A stretch of 64,000 nucleotides of DNA from Streptomyces sclerotialus. GTDB lineage: Bacteria; Actinomycetota; Actinomycetes; Streptomycetales; Streptomycetaceae. The stretch covers positions 4,278,001-4,342,000 of the forward strand of contig NZ_JBFOHP010000002.1 of the NCBI RefSeq assembly GCF_040907265.1, written 5' to 3'. The notes below the pieces were generated by a model that saw only the letters and a list, made by a program, of their open reading frames with translations, made no database searches and had not been told where the DNA came from. Made by a program: the position numbers and the translations under genes. Shown one piece after another: positions 23,536 to 32,334 of this stretch; the first letter of the stretch is position 1; each line of letters begins with the position of its first letter.

Positions 23536-24873
23536 TCAGCGAGCGGCGCCCGTCACGATCCAGCGGCCCGATCGGGTGCGGATCCACAGGGTCACCATGC
23601 GGACGGTCATCATCAGCGCCATCGACCACCACAGCGCGGTCAGCCCGCCTCCCAGCGCCGGGACGGCGAGGGCCACCGGAGCGAAGACCGCCAGCGTGAC
23701 GAGCATCGCTCCGGCCAGGTACGGCCCGTCCCCCGCCCCCATCAGCACGCCGTCGAGAACGAAGACGATGCCGGAGACCGGCTGGCTCACCGCGACCACC
23801 AGCAGGGCAGGCAGCAGGACGTCCTGCACGGCCGGATCGGCGGTGAACAGCGGGATGAACAGTGGCCGGGCCAGTGCGACCAGGACGCCGAGCACCACTC
23901 CGGAGGCGATGCCCCACTCGACCATGCGCCGACAGGCGGCCTTGGCTCCGGCCACGTCGCCCGCGCCCAGATAGCGCCCGATGATGGCCTGGCCTGCGAT
24001 GGCGATCGCGTCCAGCGCGAAGGCCAGCAGCGACCACAGGGTCAGGATGATCTGGTGGGCGGCCACGTCGGCGTCGCCGAGCCGTGCGGCGACCGCCGTC
24101 GCGATCATCAGGACGGCGCGCAGCGAGAGCGTACGGACCAGCAGGGGCACGCCGGCCTGTGCGGAGGCGCGGATACCGGCGGTGTCGGGGCGGAGTGAGG
24201 CGCCGTGCCGTCGTGCTCCGCGTACGACGACGGAGAGGTAGACGGCCGCCATGCCGCACTGGGCGATGACGGTGCCCCAGGCGGAGCCGGCGATGCCCAG
24301 ACCGGCGCCGTAGACGAGTCCGATGTTGAGAACGGCGTTGAGCGAGAAACCGCCGATGGCGACGTACAGCGGGGTTCTGGTGTCCTGCAGGCCACGGAGG
24401 ACGCCGGTGGCGGCGAGCACGACGAGCATCGCCGGAATGCCGAGGGCGCTGATCCGCAGGTAGGTGGTGGCGTACGGAGCCGCGGTGCCGGACGCGCCGA
24501 AGACATCGACGAGCCAAGGCGCGGTCGGCAGCACGACGGCGATCACGGCGGCGCCCAGCAGGAGGGCGAGCCAGATGCCGTCCATGCCCTGGCGGATGGC
24601 GGCGGACAGATCGCCGGCGCCGACCCGGCGGGCGACGGCCGCGGTGGTGGCGTAGGCGAGGAAGACGAAGACCGAGACGGCGGTCGTGAGGAGAGCGGCG
24701 GCGACACCGAGTCCGGCCAGTTGCGGGGTGCCGAGGTGCCCGATGACGGCACTGTCGACCATGACGAAGAGAGGTTCCGCGACGAGCGCGCCGAACGCGG
24801 GGAGGGCGAGTGCGATGATCTCGCGGTCGTGCCGGCGGGCGGTGCGCCTGGGCTTCGCGGGAGCCTGTGTCAT
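23536..24873 (-). CDS. MATE-family efflux protein (DinF-like)
   Basis: A 445-residue polytopic membrane protein with about 12 helices arranged as two similar halves, typical of cation-coupled multidrug/toxin exporters. Family features include IIALALPAFGALVAEPLFVM near the N-terminus followed by VDSAVIGHLGTPQLAGLGVA, and the half-two equivalent AVAARLGDADVAAHQIILTL. ATG 24873 is reached without overlap. It is divergent from dnaB and is the usual gene between rplI and dnaB in Streptomyces. Substrate unknown. Confidence 0.88.
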   Translation of the reverse strand: MTQAPAKPRRTARRHDREIIALALPAFGALVAEPLFVMVDSAVIGHLGTPQLAGLGVAAALLTTAVSVFVFLAYATTAAVARRVGAGDLSAAIRQGMDGIWLALLLGAAVIAVVLPTAPWLVDVFGASGTAAPYATTYLRISALGIPAMLVVLAATGVLRGLQDTRTPLYVAIGGFSLNAVLNIGLVYGAGLGIAGSAWGTVIAQCGMAAVYLSVVVRGARRHGASLRPDTAGIRASAQAGVPLLVRTLSLRAVLMIATAVAARLGDADVAAHQIILTLWSLLAFALDAIAIAGQAIIGRYLGAGDVAGAKAACRRMVEWGIASGVVLGVLVALARPLFIPLFTADPAVQDVLLPALLVVAVSQPVSGIVFVLDGVLMGAGDGPYLAGAMLVTLAVFAPVALAVPALGGGLTALWWSMALMMTVRMVTLWIRTRSGRWIVTGAAR

Positions 24874-24886
24874 GCACCCAATCTAA

Positions 24887-25149
24887 TCTTCCACAGGTAA
24901 GAGACACAAATAGGTTGTGCTCCTTACTTTCCGCTGTGCGGAGTGGTCGTCTCCGCGGTGATTGTCGCGATCTTGAACAGGTTGCCGAAGTTTTTCTCCC
25001 CCACAGGCTATGGATGAAAAAGCCGCAGGTCAGAAGCGTCAGGGAGAGGTGATTGTGTGTTTGTCCACACCGCTTTCCCCCGCGCCGTGCACAGGATCCG
25101 GGGAGTTCTCCACAGGTTGGGGGCGATCATCCACATGGCCTGTGGATAA
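24887..25149. promoter_or_regulatory. Cluster of DnaA-box-like sequences upstream of dnaB
   Basis: TTGTCCACA at 25061-25069 equals the Streptomyces DnaA-box consensus. TTATCCACA on the minus strand at 25141-25149 is a perfect classical box. One- or two-mismatch copies are TCTTCCACA (24887-24895), TTCTCCACA (25106-25114) and TCATCCACA (25127-25135). The last box ends five bases before the -35 element of the likely dnaB promoter. The stretch is less GC-rich than its surroundings. Confidence 0.7.
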
Positions 25150-25154
25150 CCAGA

Positions 25155-25183
25155 TTGGCGGACGGTGCCCACAGGCCTACCGT
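25155..25183 (+). promoter_or_regulatory. Probable dnaB promoter
   Basis: TTGGCG (25155-25160), 17-base spacer, TACCGT (25178-25183). The leader to the dnaB start would be about 140 bases. It is adjacent to a perfect DnaA box. Confidence 0.5.
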
Positions 25184-25331
25184 TGTGCGGCGCCCCCTCC
25201 CCGTGCCGGTCCTTGGATTCATCCGAACTCGTCGCGCCGTAAGCGGAGTCGGGTGACTCGTTTGTCGGAGCCGTGCCGTAAGAAAGAAGGGCACAGCAAG
25301 GTCCGCGTGGCGGACGGGAGGAGGTGGCGTG

Positions 25332-26807
25332 GTGAGCATGCCCGAGCCCATGGAGGACCCCTGGTCCGACTCCGGCCCCGGCGACCGGCTGCCCGCCCGC
25401 TCCCGCCGGAACGACGGCAAGGGACGCGGCCGTGAGGACCGGTTCGACCGCGAGGACAGCGGTGGTGCGTGGTCCGGCGGCGGATTCGAGCGGGTCCCGC
25501 CGCAGGACCTGGACGCCGAGCAGTCCGTACTGGGCGGCATGCTGCTCTCCAAGGACGCCATCGCGGACGTGGTGGAGGTCCTCAAGGGCCACGACTTCTA
25601 CCGCCCGGCGCACGAGCTGGTCTACCAGGCCATCCTCGACCTGTACGCCAAGGGTGAGCCCGCCGACCCGATCACCGTCGCCGCCGAGCTGACCAAGCGC
25701 GGTGAGATCGCCCGGGTGGGCGGCGCTTCGTACCTGCACACCCTCGTGCAGTCCGTACCGACCGCGGCCAACGCGGAGTACTACGCCGAGATCGTCCATG
25801 AGCGTGCCGTGCTGCGCCGGCTGGTCGAGGCCGGTACGAAGATCACGCAGATGGGATACGCGGCCGACGGCGACGTCGACGAGATCGTCAACAGCGCGCA
25901 GGCGGAGATCTACGCCGTCACCGAGCAGCGCACCAGCGAGGACTACCTCCCGCTCGGCGACATCATGGAGGGTGCGCTCGACGAGATCGAGGCGATCGGC
26001 TCCCGACAGGGGCAGATGACCGGCGTCCCCACCGGCTTCTCCGACCTGGACTCCCTGACGAACGGCCTGCACCCCGGCCAGATGATCGTCGTCGCGGCCC
26101 GTCCGGCGATGGGTAAGTCCACGCTCGCGCTGGACTTCGCCCGGGCCTGCTCGATCAAGCACAACATGCCGAGCGTCATCTTCTCGCTCGAGATGGGGCG
26201 CAACGAGATCGCCATGCGTCTGCTGTCCGCCGAGGCCCGGGTGGCGCTGCATCACATGCGCTCCGGCGCGATGACGGACGAGGACTGGACCCGGCTGGCC
26301 CGCCGGATGCCCGACGTCTCGGCCGCGCCGCTCTACATCGACGACTCGCCGAACCTCTCGATGATGGAGATCCGGGCCAAGTGCCGCCGCCTCAAGCAGC
26401 GGCAGGACCTGAAGCTGGTGGTCATCGACTATCTGCAGCTGATGCAGTCCGGCGGCTCCAAGCGCGTCGAGAGCCGTCAGCAGGAGGTCTCGGACATGTC
26501 CCGTAACCTCAAGCTGCTGGCCAAGGAGCTGGAGCTGCCCGTCATCGCGCTCTCCCAGCTGAACCGTGGCCCCGAGCAGCGTACGGACAAGAAGCCGCAG
26601 GTTTCCGACCTCCGAGAGTCGGGCTCCATCGAGCAGGACGCCGACATGGTCATCCTGCTGCACCGCGAGGACGCCTACGAGAAGGAGTCCCCCAGAGCGG
26701 GCGAGGCGGACATCATCGTCGGCAAGCACCGTAACGGCCCCACCGCCACCATCACCGTCGCCTTCCAGGGACACTACTCGCGCTTCGTGGACATGGCCCA
26801 GACCTGA
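25332..26807 (+). CDS. dnaB: Replicative DNA helicase DnaB
   Basis: A 491-residue hexameric helicase that unwinds DNA at the fork. After about 45 charged residues comes the N-terminal domain (PPQDLDAEQSVLGGMLLSKD), then the RecA-like domain with Walker A AARPAMGKSTLALDFA and Walker B LKLVVIDYLQLMQSGGSK. The arginine-finger region HRNGPTATITVAF is near the end. No intein is present. GTG 25332 sits seven bases after GGAGGAGG; GTG 25329 and ATG 25338 are less well spaced. The upstream region carries DnaA boxes. Confidence 0.96.
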   Translation: MSMPEPMEDPWSDSGPGDRLPARSRRNDGKGRGREDRFDREDSGGAWSGGGFERVPPQDLDAEQSVLGGMLLSKDAIADVVEVLKGHDFYRPAHELVYQAILDLYAKGEPADPITVAAELTKRGEIARVGGASYLHTLVQSVPTAANAEYYAEIVHERAVLRRLVEAGTKITQMGYAADGDVDEIVNSAQAEIYAVTEQRTSEDYLPLGDIMEGALDEIEAIGSRQGQMTGVPTGFSDLDSLTNGLHPGQMIVVAARPAMGKSTLALDFARACSIKHNMPSVIFSLEMGRNEIAMRLLSAEARVALHHMRSGAMTDEDWTRLARRMPDVSAAPLYIDDSPNLSMMEIRAKCRRLKQRQDLKLVVIDYLQLMQSGGSKRVESRQQEVSDMSRNLKLLAKELELPVIALSQLNRGPEQRTDKKPQVSDLRESGSIEQDADMVILLHREDAYEKESPRAGEADIIVGKHRNGPTATITVAFQGHYSRFVDMAQT

Positions 26808-26883
26808 TCGGGCCGCGAGGCAGACCTCGCCGAATCCCCGGGCGCGGTACGGAAGTTCCGTGGTGCTCTGCGAGCATGAGGGT

Positions 26884-28317
26884 ATGACGGAGCGGGATGG
26901 CGTGGTGGTGTCCACGGACGAGGACCGCGGGAGTACGGAGCTGCTGCCGGCGACTCGGCGGGAGCTGTGGCGGCGGCTCGCCGTGGGGCAGACGGAGGGC
27001 CGGGCCCCGTCGATGGTGGGCGCGGTCGTCCGGGACGGGCGGCCGGCGTGGCTGGGCCTGCGGGGCACGGTGGACGGCGCGATGCCGCACGCCGACATGC
27101 AGTACCGCATCGGCTCGCTCACCAAGACGTTCGTGGCGGTGCTCGTCATGCGGCTGCGCGACGAAGGACTGCTCGAGCTGGCCGACCCGGTCGGTGAGCA
27201 CCTCAAGGACACTCCGGTCCCGGACGCAACGGTCGCGCAGCTGCTCGCCCACAGTGCGGGGCTGGCGGCCGAGGCACGCGGCCCGTGGTGGGAGCGGACG
27301 CCGGGCAGGCTGCGGCCGGGTCCCGCCGACATCTTCGGTGAGCGGCCGCGCCGCCATCCCGCGGGCCGGCGGTACCACTACTCCAACCCCGGGTACGCGC
27401 TGCTGGGCGCGCTCGTCGAGCGGCTGCGCGACGGAGAGCACTGGGCCGAGGTGCTGCGCCGCGAGGTGCTGGAACCGCTGGAGATGACGCGTACGACGCC
27501 GGACCCGGTGGCGCCGCATGCGGCGGGCTGGGCCGTGCATCCGTGGGCGGACGTGCTGCTGCCCGAACCGGCCGAGGACACCGGCCTGATGGCCCCGGCG
27601 GGCCAGCTGTGGTCCACGGCGTCGGACCTGTGCCGGTGGGCGGCGTTCCTGGCCGAGGGCGACGACCGGGTACTGAGCGCGGCGACCGTCGCCGAGATGC
27701 GGACGCCCGCTGTGCCGGCGGAGGGCGACGGGAGCATGGGCTACGGCCTGGGTCTGCAACTGCTGCGGACGGACGACGGCCGGGTGCTGGCCGGACACAC
27801 CGGCTCCATGCCGGGCTTCCTGGCGTCCCTGTGGGTCGGTACGGATACTCGTACGGACGACGGAGTCGGTGGTCTCGCGCTGGCCAACTGCACGTCGGGC
27901 CCCGCCGTGAGCGGCATCGCCGCCGATCTCGTACGGATCGTGGCCGAGCGGGAGCTGAGCGTCCCCGCTCCGTGGCGGCCGCTGGCCGGGCCCCTGGACG
28001 AGGAACTGCTGGCACTGACCGGCCCCTGGTACTGGGGCGCGAGCCCTTTCGTCCTGCGGCTGCGGGCGGATCGGGAGCTGGAGCTGAGCCCGGTGTCCGG
28101 AGGGGGCCGCAGCTCACGGTTCCGGCCGGAGCCGGACGGTAGCTGGACGGGCCTGGACGGGTACTACGCGGGGGAGACGCTGCGCGCGGTGCGGGCCGGG
28201 GACGGTTCGGTGAGCCACCTGGACCTGGGGACGTTCGTGTTCACCCGCGCGCCGTACGAGCCGTCGGCACCCGTGCCGGGCGGTGTCGACGCGGGCGGCT
28301 GGCGCACGGAGGGGTGA
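26884..28317 (+). CDS. Serine hydrolase, beta-lactamase/class C family
   Basis: A 477-residue protein of the beta-lactamase-like serine hydrolase family (penicillin-recognising esterases and D,D-peptidases). SxxK is SLTK (Ser78, Lys81). The YxN motif is YSN in RYHYSNPGYALLGALVERL, and GHTGSMPGF replaces KTG. The last about 110 residues form a beta-rich C-terminal domain (TGPWYWGASPFVLRLRADRE). There is no signal peptide, so it is probably cytoplasmic. ATG 26884 follows GAGGGT. Function not assignable from sequence; true beta-lactam hydrolysis is unlikely. Confidence 0.85.
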   Translation: MTERDGVVVSTDEDRGSTELLPATRRELWRRLAVGQTEGRAPSMVGAVVRDGRPAWLGLRGTVDGAMPHADMQYRIGSLTKTFVAVLVMRLRDEGLLELADPVGEHLKDTPVPDATVAQLLAHSAGLAAEARGPWWERTPGRLRPGPADIFGERPRRHPAGRRYHYSNPGYALLGALVERLRDGEHWAEVLRREVLEPLEMTRTTPDPVAPHAAGWAVHPWADVLLPEPAEDTGLMAPAGQLWSTASDLCRWAAFLAEGDDRVLSAATVAEMRTPAVPAEGDGSMGYGLGLQLLRTDDGRVLAGHTGSMPGFLASLWVGTDTRTDDGVGGLALANCTSGPAVSGIAADLVRIVAERELSVPAPWRPLAGPLDEELLALTGPWYWGASPFVLRLRADRELELSPVSGGGRSSRFRPEPDGSWTGLDGYYAGETLRAVRAGDGSVSHLDLGTFVFTRAPYEPSAPVPGGVDAGGWRTEG

Positions 28318-28464
28318 ACGGACGCCGGGGGAGGCGTCGGCGAGGCCGTGCACCCGGGCAGCGGGCGCCGGAGGCGGGACCGCGGGGCGGACGTACAGTC
28401 GAGCCAGATATCAGGAGTGCCGGGATCCGCCGTCGTGCGGGCCCGCTACCGCTGGAAGGCCACT

Positions 28465-29616
28465 GTGACTGCCGTGAACGATGCGACCGCGACCGCGAAC
28501 TCCGACGCCCCGGCGCTGCTCGACCTGCCGCCGCTCACCGCGGCGCACTTCGCGCGGATCGAGGACAAGGTCGCCGCGCTGATGGGTACCGAAGCGGACG
28601 TCGTGACGATGCAGGGTGAGGCGCTGCTGCCGCTGGAGGCGTGCATCCGCTCGGCCGCACGGCCCGGCAGCACCGCGCTGAACATCATCACCGGACCGTA
28701 CGGCGAGACCTTCGGCGGCTGGCTGCGGTCCTGCGGCGCTGATGTCGTCACGATCAGCGCGCCGTTCACCGGCGCGGTCTCGCCGCAGCAGGTCGCGGAG
28801 GCGCTGCGGGAGAACCCCGCCATCGACTTCGTGAGCCTGGTGCACGCCGAGGCCGCCACCGGCAACACCAACCCCGTCGCCGAGATCGGCGCTGTCGTGC
28901 GGGAGCACGGCGCGCTGCTGATGCTGGACGCGGTCGCGTCGGTGGGCGCTGAGCCGCTGCGTACCGACGAGTGGGGCGTCGATCTGTGTGTGATCGGTGG
29001 GCAGAAGGCGCTGGCGGGACCTGCCGGGGTCTCGGTGGCATCGGTCAGCGCCCGCGCCTGGGAGCGGATCGCCGCCAATGAGCAGGCCCCGCGCCGTTCC
29101 TACCTCTCGCTGCTGGACTGGAAGGACCGCTGGATCGACGGTGGCCGCACGGCCCTGCCGCACGCTCCGGCGCAGCTGGAGATGCTGGCGCTGGAGCAGG
29201 CCGTGGACCGCGTGAACGCCGAGGGGCCGGCCGCGGTCATCACGCGTCACCGTGCGGCGGCAGCCGCGACGCGTGCGGGCGTACGAGCCCTGGGCGGTCT
29301 GGACCCGTACGTCCTGCGGGACGAGGACGCCGCACCGGCCGCGACGACGCTCCGTGCGCCGGAGAGCCTGGACGCCCGGGAGATCGTGGCCGCCGCCCTG
29401 GCCGCGGACGGTGGGGTGCCGCTGCAGGCCGCTGCCGGGGCGTTGGCCGCGGAGATGATCCGCCTCAACCACTACGGCCGGGCAGCGGACCGGGGAGTGG
29501 TACTCGCCGCGCTGTCCGCGCTGGCCGAGGCGCTCCGCACGCTGGGCGTCGAGACGGACGCCGGTGCCGCAGCGAAGGCGGCCGGAGCTGCCTGGGACGC
29601 GGTGATCGGGGGCTGA
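28465..29616 (+). CDS. Class V aminotransferase (PLP)
   Basis: A 383-residue PLP enzyme of the alanine-glyoxylate/serine aminotransferase group. Evidence includes NIITGPYGETFGGWLRSCGA, VSLVHAEAATGNTNPVAEIG, the Asp of LLMLDAVASVGAEPL that contacts the pyridine nitrogen, and the PLP lysine in CVIGGQKALAGPAGVSV. GTG 28465 has GGAAGG upstream; the longer open frame before it is Arg-rich and not conserved in style. Substrate unknown. The gene ends about 100 bases before a parS-derived terminator. Confidence 0.85.
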   Translation: MTAVNDATATANSDAPALLDLPPLTAAHFARIEDKVAALMGTEADVVTMQGEALLPLEACIRSAARPGSTALNIITGPYGETFGGWLRSCGADVVTISAPFTGAVSPQQVAEALRENPAIDFVSLVHAEAATGNTNPVAEIGAVVREHGALLMLDAVASVGAEPLRTDEWGVDLCVIGGQKALAGPAGVSVASVSARAWERIAANEQAPRRSYLSLLDWKDRWIDGGRTALPHAPAQLEMLALEQAVDRVNAEGPAAVITRHRAAAAATRAGVRALGGLDPYVLRDEDAAPAATTLRAPESLDAREIVAAALAADGGVPLQAAAGALAAEMIRLNHYGRAADRGVVLAALSALAEALRTLGVETDAGAAAKAAGAAWDAVIGG

Positions 29617-29714
29617 TCACCCTTCACGGGCGTCCGCGGCGGTTTCCTGCCGGTCTACGGCCCGGTTGGGCCATTCGGGTGGCCATCGGCCCTGTGGGGC
29701 GGTAGATGAGCTGA

Positions 29715-29748
29715 GTGGGGCTGTGTTTCACGTGGAACACAGCCCCAC
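29715..29748 (+). terminator. Terminator hairpin built on a decayed parS site
   Basis: GTGGGGCTGTGTT (29715-29727) pairs perfectly with AACACAGCCCCAC (29736-29748). The loop TCACGTGG and stem ends form GTTTCACGTGGAAC (29725-29738), which is parS with one change (A to G at 29735). It lies 98 bases after the aminotransferase stop. Confidence 0.75.
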
Positions 29749-29788
29749 AGTCATGTTCAGGGGCCGAGGCAGTCATGTTCAGGGGCCG
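29749..29788. repeat. Two direct repeats, 22-bp period
   Basis: AGTCATGTTCAGGGGCCG occurs at 29749-29766 and again at 29771-29788, directly behind the parS-derived hairpin. Confidence 0.7.
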
Positions 29789-30249
29789 CGGCGGTGAAGC
29801 GTAAGGGTGCGGGGACAGGTCGGCGCGGCTCGCGGCTCGCCGGTTGCGGCTCCTGGCTCCGGCGCAGACGTTCGGCGTGAATTCACCTGAAAGCGGAACG
29901 CTCGACCCTCAAATGCCCTAGGTTATCGGCCAGTTGAGAGGGAGCGGCGACGCCTCGGCAGTGCCGCTGGGCGGCCGGGTGCAGGTCCGCGGGGTCGACG
30001 CAGGCCGACGCGGGGACCGGCAGGCCTCGTCGGGCGCTCGGGGGCAGCCCGGAACGCCACTTCGGAAACGGAAGAAACAACCCGGTTATGTGATCACCCG
30101 AGCCGGGCGTATTCCGCCTCCTCTGCGGCGGCGCGCCGTGGCCGAGGTCGTCGGTCATGCTTGTGGCGACCGTAGAATCGGAATGTCCGGCCCGTTTATC
30201 TGCGCGGTTTCCGAGACAGTGGTGCAGCCGTTTTCGAGGAGGCCGGAGA
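29789..30249. other. Non-coding stretch before TetR gene
   Basis: About 460 bases with no supported gene; open frames here are Arg-rich shadows. TAGAAT at 30173-30178 is a good -10-like hexamer for the TetR gene, but no matching -35 is clear. The segment is less GC-rich than its neighbours. Confidence 0.4.
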
Positions 30250-31134
30250 ATGCCGGAGAAGGAGACCTCGGCATTGCGTGCCGACGCGCGGCGCAATCGG
30301 GCGCTGGTGCTCCAAGCGGCCCGTTCTGCCTTCGAGGAACGCGGGTTGAGCGTTCCGCTTGGAGAGATCGCTCGGCGCGCGGGGGTGGGGGCGGGCACCG
30401 TTTACCGTCATTTCCCTTCCAAGGACGCGCTGTTCAGGGCAACGGTCGCGGACCGGCTGCGGCTTTTCACCGACACGGCACGGGACTTGGCCGATGTGCC
30501 GGACCCGGGCGAGGTCTTTTTCCGCTTCATTTCCTCGGTGGTCAGGGTGGCCGCGCAGAACAAGGCGATGTGTGCCGCGCTGGAAGGTACGGCGGTGGTC
30601 CGTGCGCACCCCGTGGCGCCGGGACTGGAGCGGGAATTCTGGTCGGCCTTGGAAGTGCTGCTGCACAGGGCGCAGCAGGCCGGCGCGGTGCGTCAGGACG
30701 TGGTACTGGCCGATGTCCGGGTGCTGTTGACCGGCTGCATGGCCATGGAAGTGCGCCGTTCGGGTGAAGCCCGCGCGGATTCGGGTGAATCGGCAAGCGG
30801 AATCGATTCTGCCGCTGGTCCGGAGGGGGCGGACGGTGCGTCGGGCCGTATGACGGCGCTGATGTGCGACGGGCTCCGGGCCGGGAGGGACGTAACGAAA
30901 CTGCCGTTCGAAGTGGCGGTTGGTAACGAAACTGCGTGCGAAGAGTGCGGCGTACCTGTGCGTACGGCGCATACCGGCCGGCCCGCCCGCTACTGCGGCG
31001 GGGCCTGCCGGCAGAAGGCGCACCGGACCCGGTCCAAGGCGCGTTCGGGTGACGCCACGGCGCGTTCGGATGACGCCGCCGATTCCGGGGCGGACCCGGC
31101 CGACGGGCCGGCCGAGGTCACAGCTGGCGCTTGA
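30250..31134 (+). CDS. TetR-family regulator with C-terminal cysteine cluster
   Basis: A 294-residue protein. The N-terminal helix-turn-helix is standard TetR (LVLQAARSAFEERGLSVPLG followed by EIARRAGVGAGTVYRHFPSK). The ligand-binding domain extends to about residue 215 (LEVLLHRAQQAGAVRQDVVL, ADVRVLLTGCMAM). Beyond that is an added segment, CEECGVPVRTAHTGRPARYC followed by GGACRQKAHR, that is CxxC...CxxxC, a probable zinc-binding knuckle. The tail is low-complexity with a repeated ARSGDA/ARSDDA. ATG 30250 follows GAGGAGG. Its 3' end overlaps the convergent GNAT gene by 17 bases. Confidence 0.88.
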   Translation: MPEKETSALRADARRNRALVLQAARSAFEERGLSVPLGEIARRAGVGAGTVYRHFPSKDALFRATVADRLRLFTDTARDLADVPDPGEVFFRFISSVVRVAAQNKAMCAALEGTAVVRAHPVAPGLEREFWSALEVLLHRAQQAGAVRQDVVLADVRVLLTGCMAMEVRRSGEARADSGESASGIDSAAGPEGADGASGRMTALMCDGLRAGRDVTKLPFEVAVGNETACEECGVPVRTAHTGRPARYCGGACRQKAHRTRSKARSGDATARSDDAADSGADPADGPAEVTAGA

Positions 31135-31570
31135 AGCCCAGGTGGGAGGCCTCGAAGCCGATCCGCTCGTAGAACCTGTGGGCGTCCACGCGGGTCGCGT
31201 CGGAGGTCAGCTGGACCAGCTGGACGCCGAGTGCGCGGGACTCCTCCACGGCCCAGTCCATCAGCTGGGTGCCCAGGCCGCTCCCCCGCTCCTCGGAGTG
31301 GACGCGCACACTCTCTACGACCGACCGCGTGGCTCCGCGCCGGGAGAGACCCGGGATGACGGTGAGCTGGAGCGTGCCCACGACGCGGCCGGCGCGTTCG
31401 GCGACGACCAGGTGCTGGTTCGGGTCAGCGGCCAGCCGCTCGTACGCCGTACGGTACGGAGTCAGGTCGCCGGGGGACTCGCGGGTGGCGCCCAGCGCGT
31501 CGTCGGCCAGCATCGCCACGATGGCGGGGAGGTCCGCCTCGGTCGCCCGACGGATCTTGAAATCGCTCAT
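31118..31570 (-). CDS. GNAT-family N-acetyltransferase
   Basis: A 150-residue acetyltransferase. MSDFKIRRATEADLPAIVAM is the typical N-terminus. LVVAERAGRVVGTLQLTVIP and the acetyl-CoA loop RGSGLGTQLMDWAVEE are present, and HRFYERIGFEASHLGF is the C-terminal motif. ATG 31570 gives normal family length; a much longer open frame upstream is not GNAT-like. Substrate unknown. It overlaps the end of the TetR gene tail-to-tail. Confidence 0.9.
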   Translation of the reverse strand: MSDFKIRRATEADLPAIVAMLADDALGATRESPGDLTPYRTAYERLAADPNQHLVVAERAGRVVGTLQLTVIPGLSRRGATRSVVESVRVHSEERGSGLGTQLMDWAVEESRALGVQLVQLTSDATRVDAHRFYERIGFEASHLGFKRQL

Positions 31571-31722
31571 GCGCGCGACCATATGCCGTGTGCGGCCCGT
31601 GTCCCAGGGGTTCGGCACGTAGCGCGTACCACTCTTGATCGCGTGGCCTGTACCGGCCCCGGCCGGGCTGTCGGGTGCCGTGCATGCACCGCGCCGGGTC
31701 GCGCGGTGCGCACCGCCCGGGA

Positions 31723-32202
31723 TCAGGCCTCGGCCGGTACGGCTCCCGTGGCCATGCCCTCCACCGCGGCCACCAGCGGCGCCAGCTCCGGGCGGCGGGC
31801 GGCCTCGCTCAGCGCCTCGGCCAGCGCGGCGTCGTGCGTCGGGCGGGCCTCCTCCAGCAGCCGGTGGCCCTGCTCGGTGACGTTCGTGTAGATGCCGCGG
31901 CGGTCGTCGGGGCACAGGTAGCGGGACAGCAGCCCGCGCTCCTCGAGCCGGGTGACCAGGCGCGTCGTCGCGCTCTGGCTGAGGACGACGGCGTCGGCGA
32001 CCTGGTGCATACGCAGATGGCCACCCACTCCGTCGTGCTGCTCGCTGAGCACGTTCAGGACGGAGTACTCGCGCACGCTCAGGTCGTGCCCGTCCTGCAG
32101 GGCGCGCTCGATGTGCGACTCGATCCGGCCGTGCAGGGCGGAGAGCGCGCACCACCCCTGGGCGAGGCCGGGTGCGCGGACCGTCTGCTGGCACTGCGTC
32201 AT
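31723..32202 (-). CDS. MarR-family transcriptional regulator
   Basis: A 159-residue winged-helix regulator. Visible are LSVREYSVLNVLSEQHDGVG, the recognition helix in VVLSQSATTRLVTRLEERGL, and the wing DDRRGIYTNVTEQGHRLLEE. ATG 32202 follows AAAGGAGGG. It is divergently transcribed from an MFS exporter, the classic arrangement for a MarR repressor of an efflux gene. The intergenic region has inverted TTGCA/TGCAA elements. Confidence 0.92.
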   Translation of the reverse strand: MTQCQQTVRAPGLAQGWCALSALHGRIESHIERALQDGHDLSVREYSVLNVLSEQHDGVGGHLRMHQVADAVVLSQSATTRLVTRLEERGLLSRYLCPDDRRGIYTNVTEQGHRLLEEARPTHDAALAEALSEAARRPELAPLVAAVEGMATGAVPAEA

Positions 32203-32259
32203 GAGAACCCTCCTTTGGGTCGTACTCCTCAGGGTAGGCCACCCGCGAAATAGCCAGCG

Positions 32260-32283
32260 CTTGCAAGTAACCCGCGTATGCAA
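32260..32283. promoter_or_regulatory. Possible MarR operator
   Basis: CTTGCAAG (32260-32267) is a palindrome, and TTGCA/TGCAA arms span 32261-32283 in an AT-rich patch between marR and the MFS gene. The arms are short, so the assignment is tentative. Confidence 0.4.
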
Positions 32284-32334
32284 TTATTGTGAACGCACCC
32301 AATCTCCCTCTGCAACGTTTTGAAGGGCCCAGTC

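Noticed and set aside
24874..25331. oriC
   Set aside because: Only about five DnaA-box-like sequences are present and the site is between the MATE gene and dnaB. Streptomyces oriC lies between dnaA and dnaN with many more boxes, neither of which is in this window.
25008..27332. 774-codon minus-strand frame across dnaB
   Set aside because: It is antisense to dnaB, which has full domain evidence, and the translation has the composition of a shadow frame.
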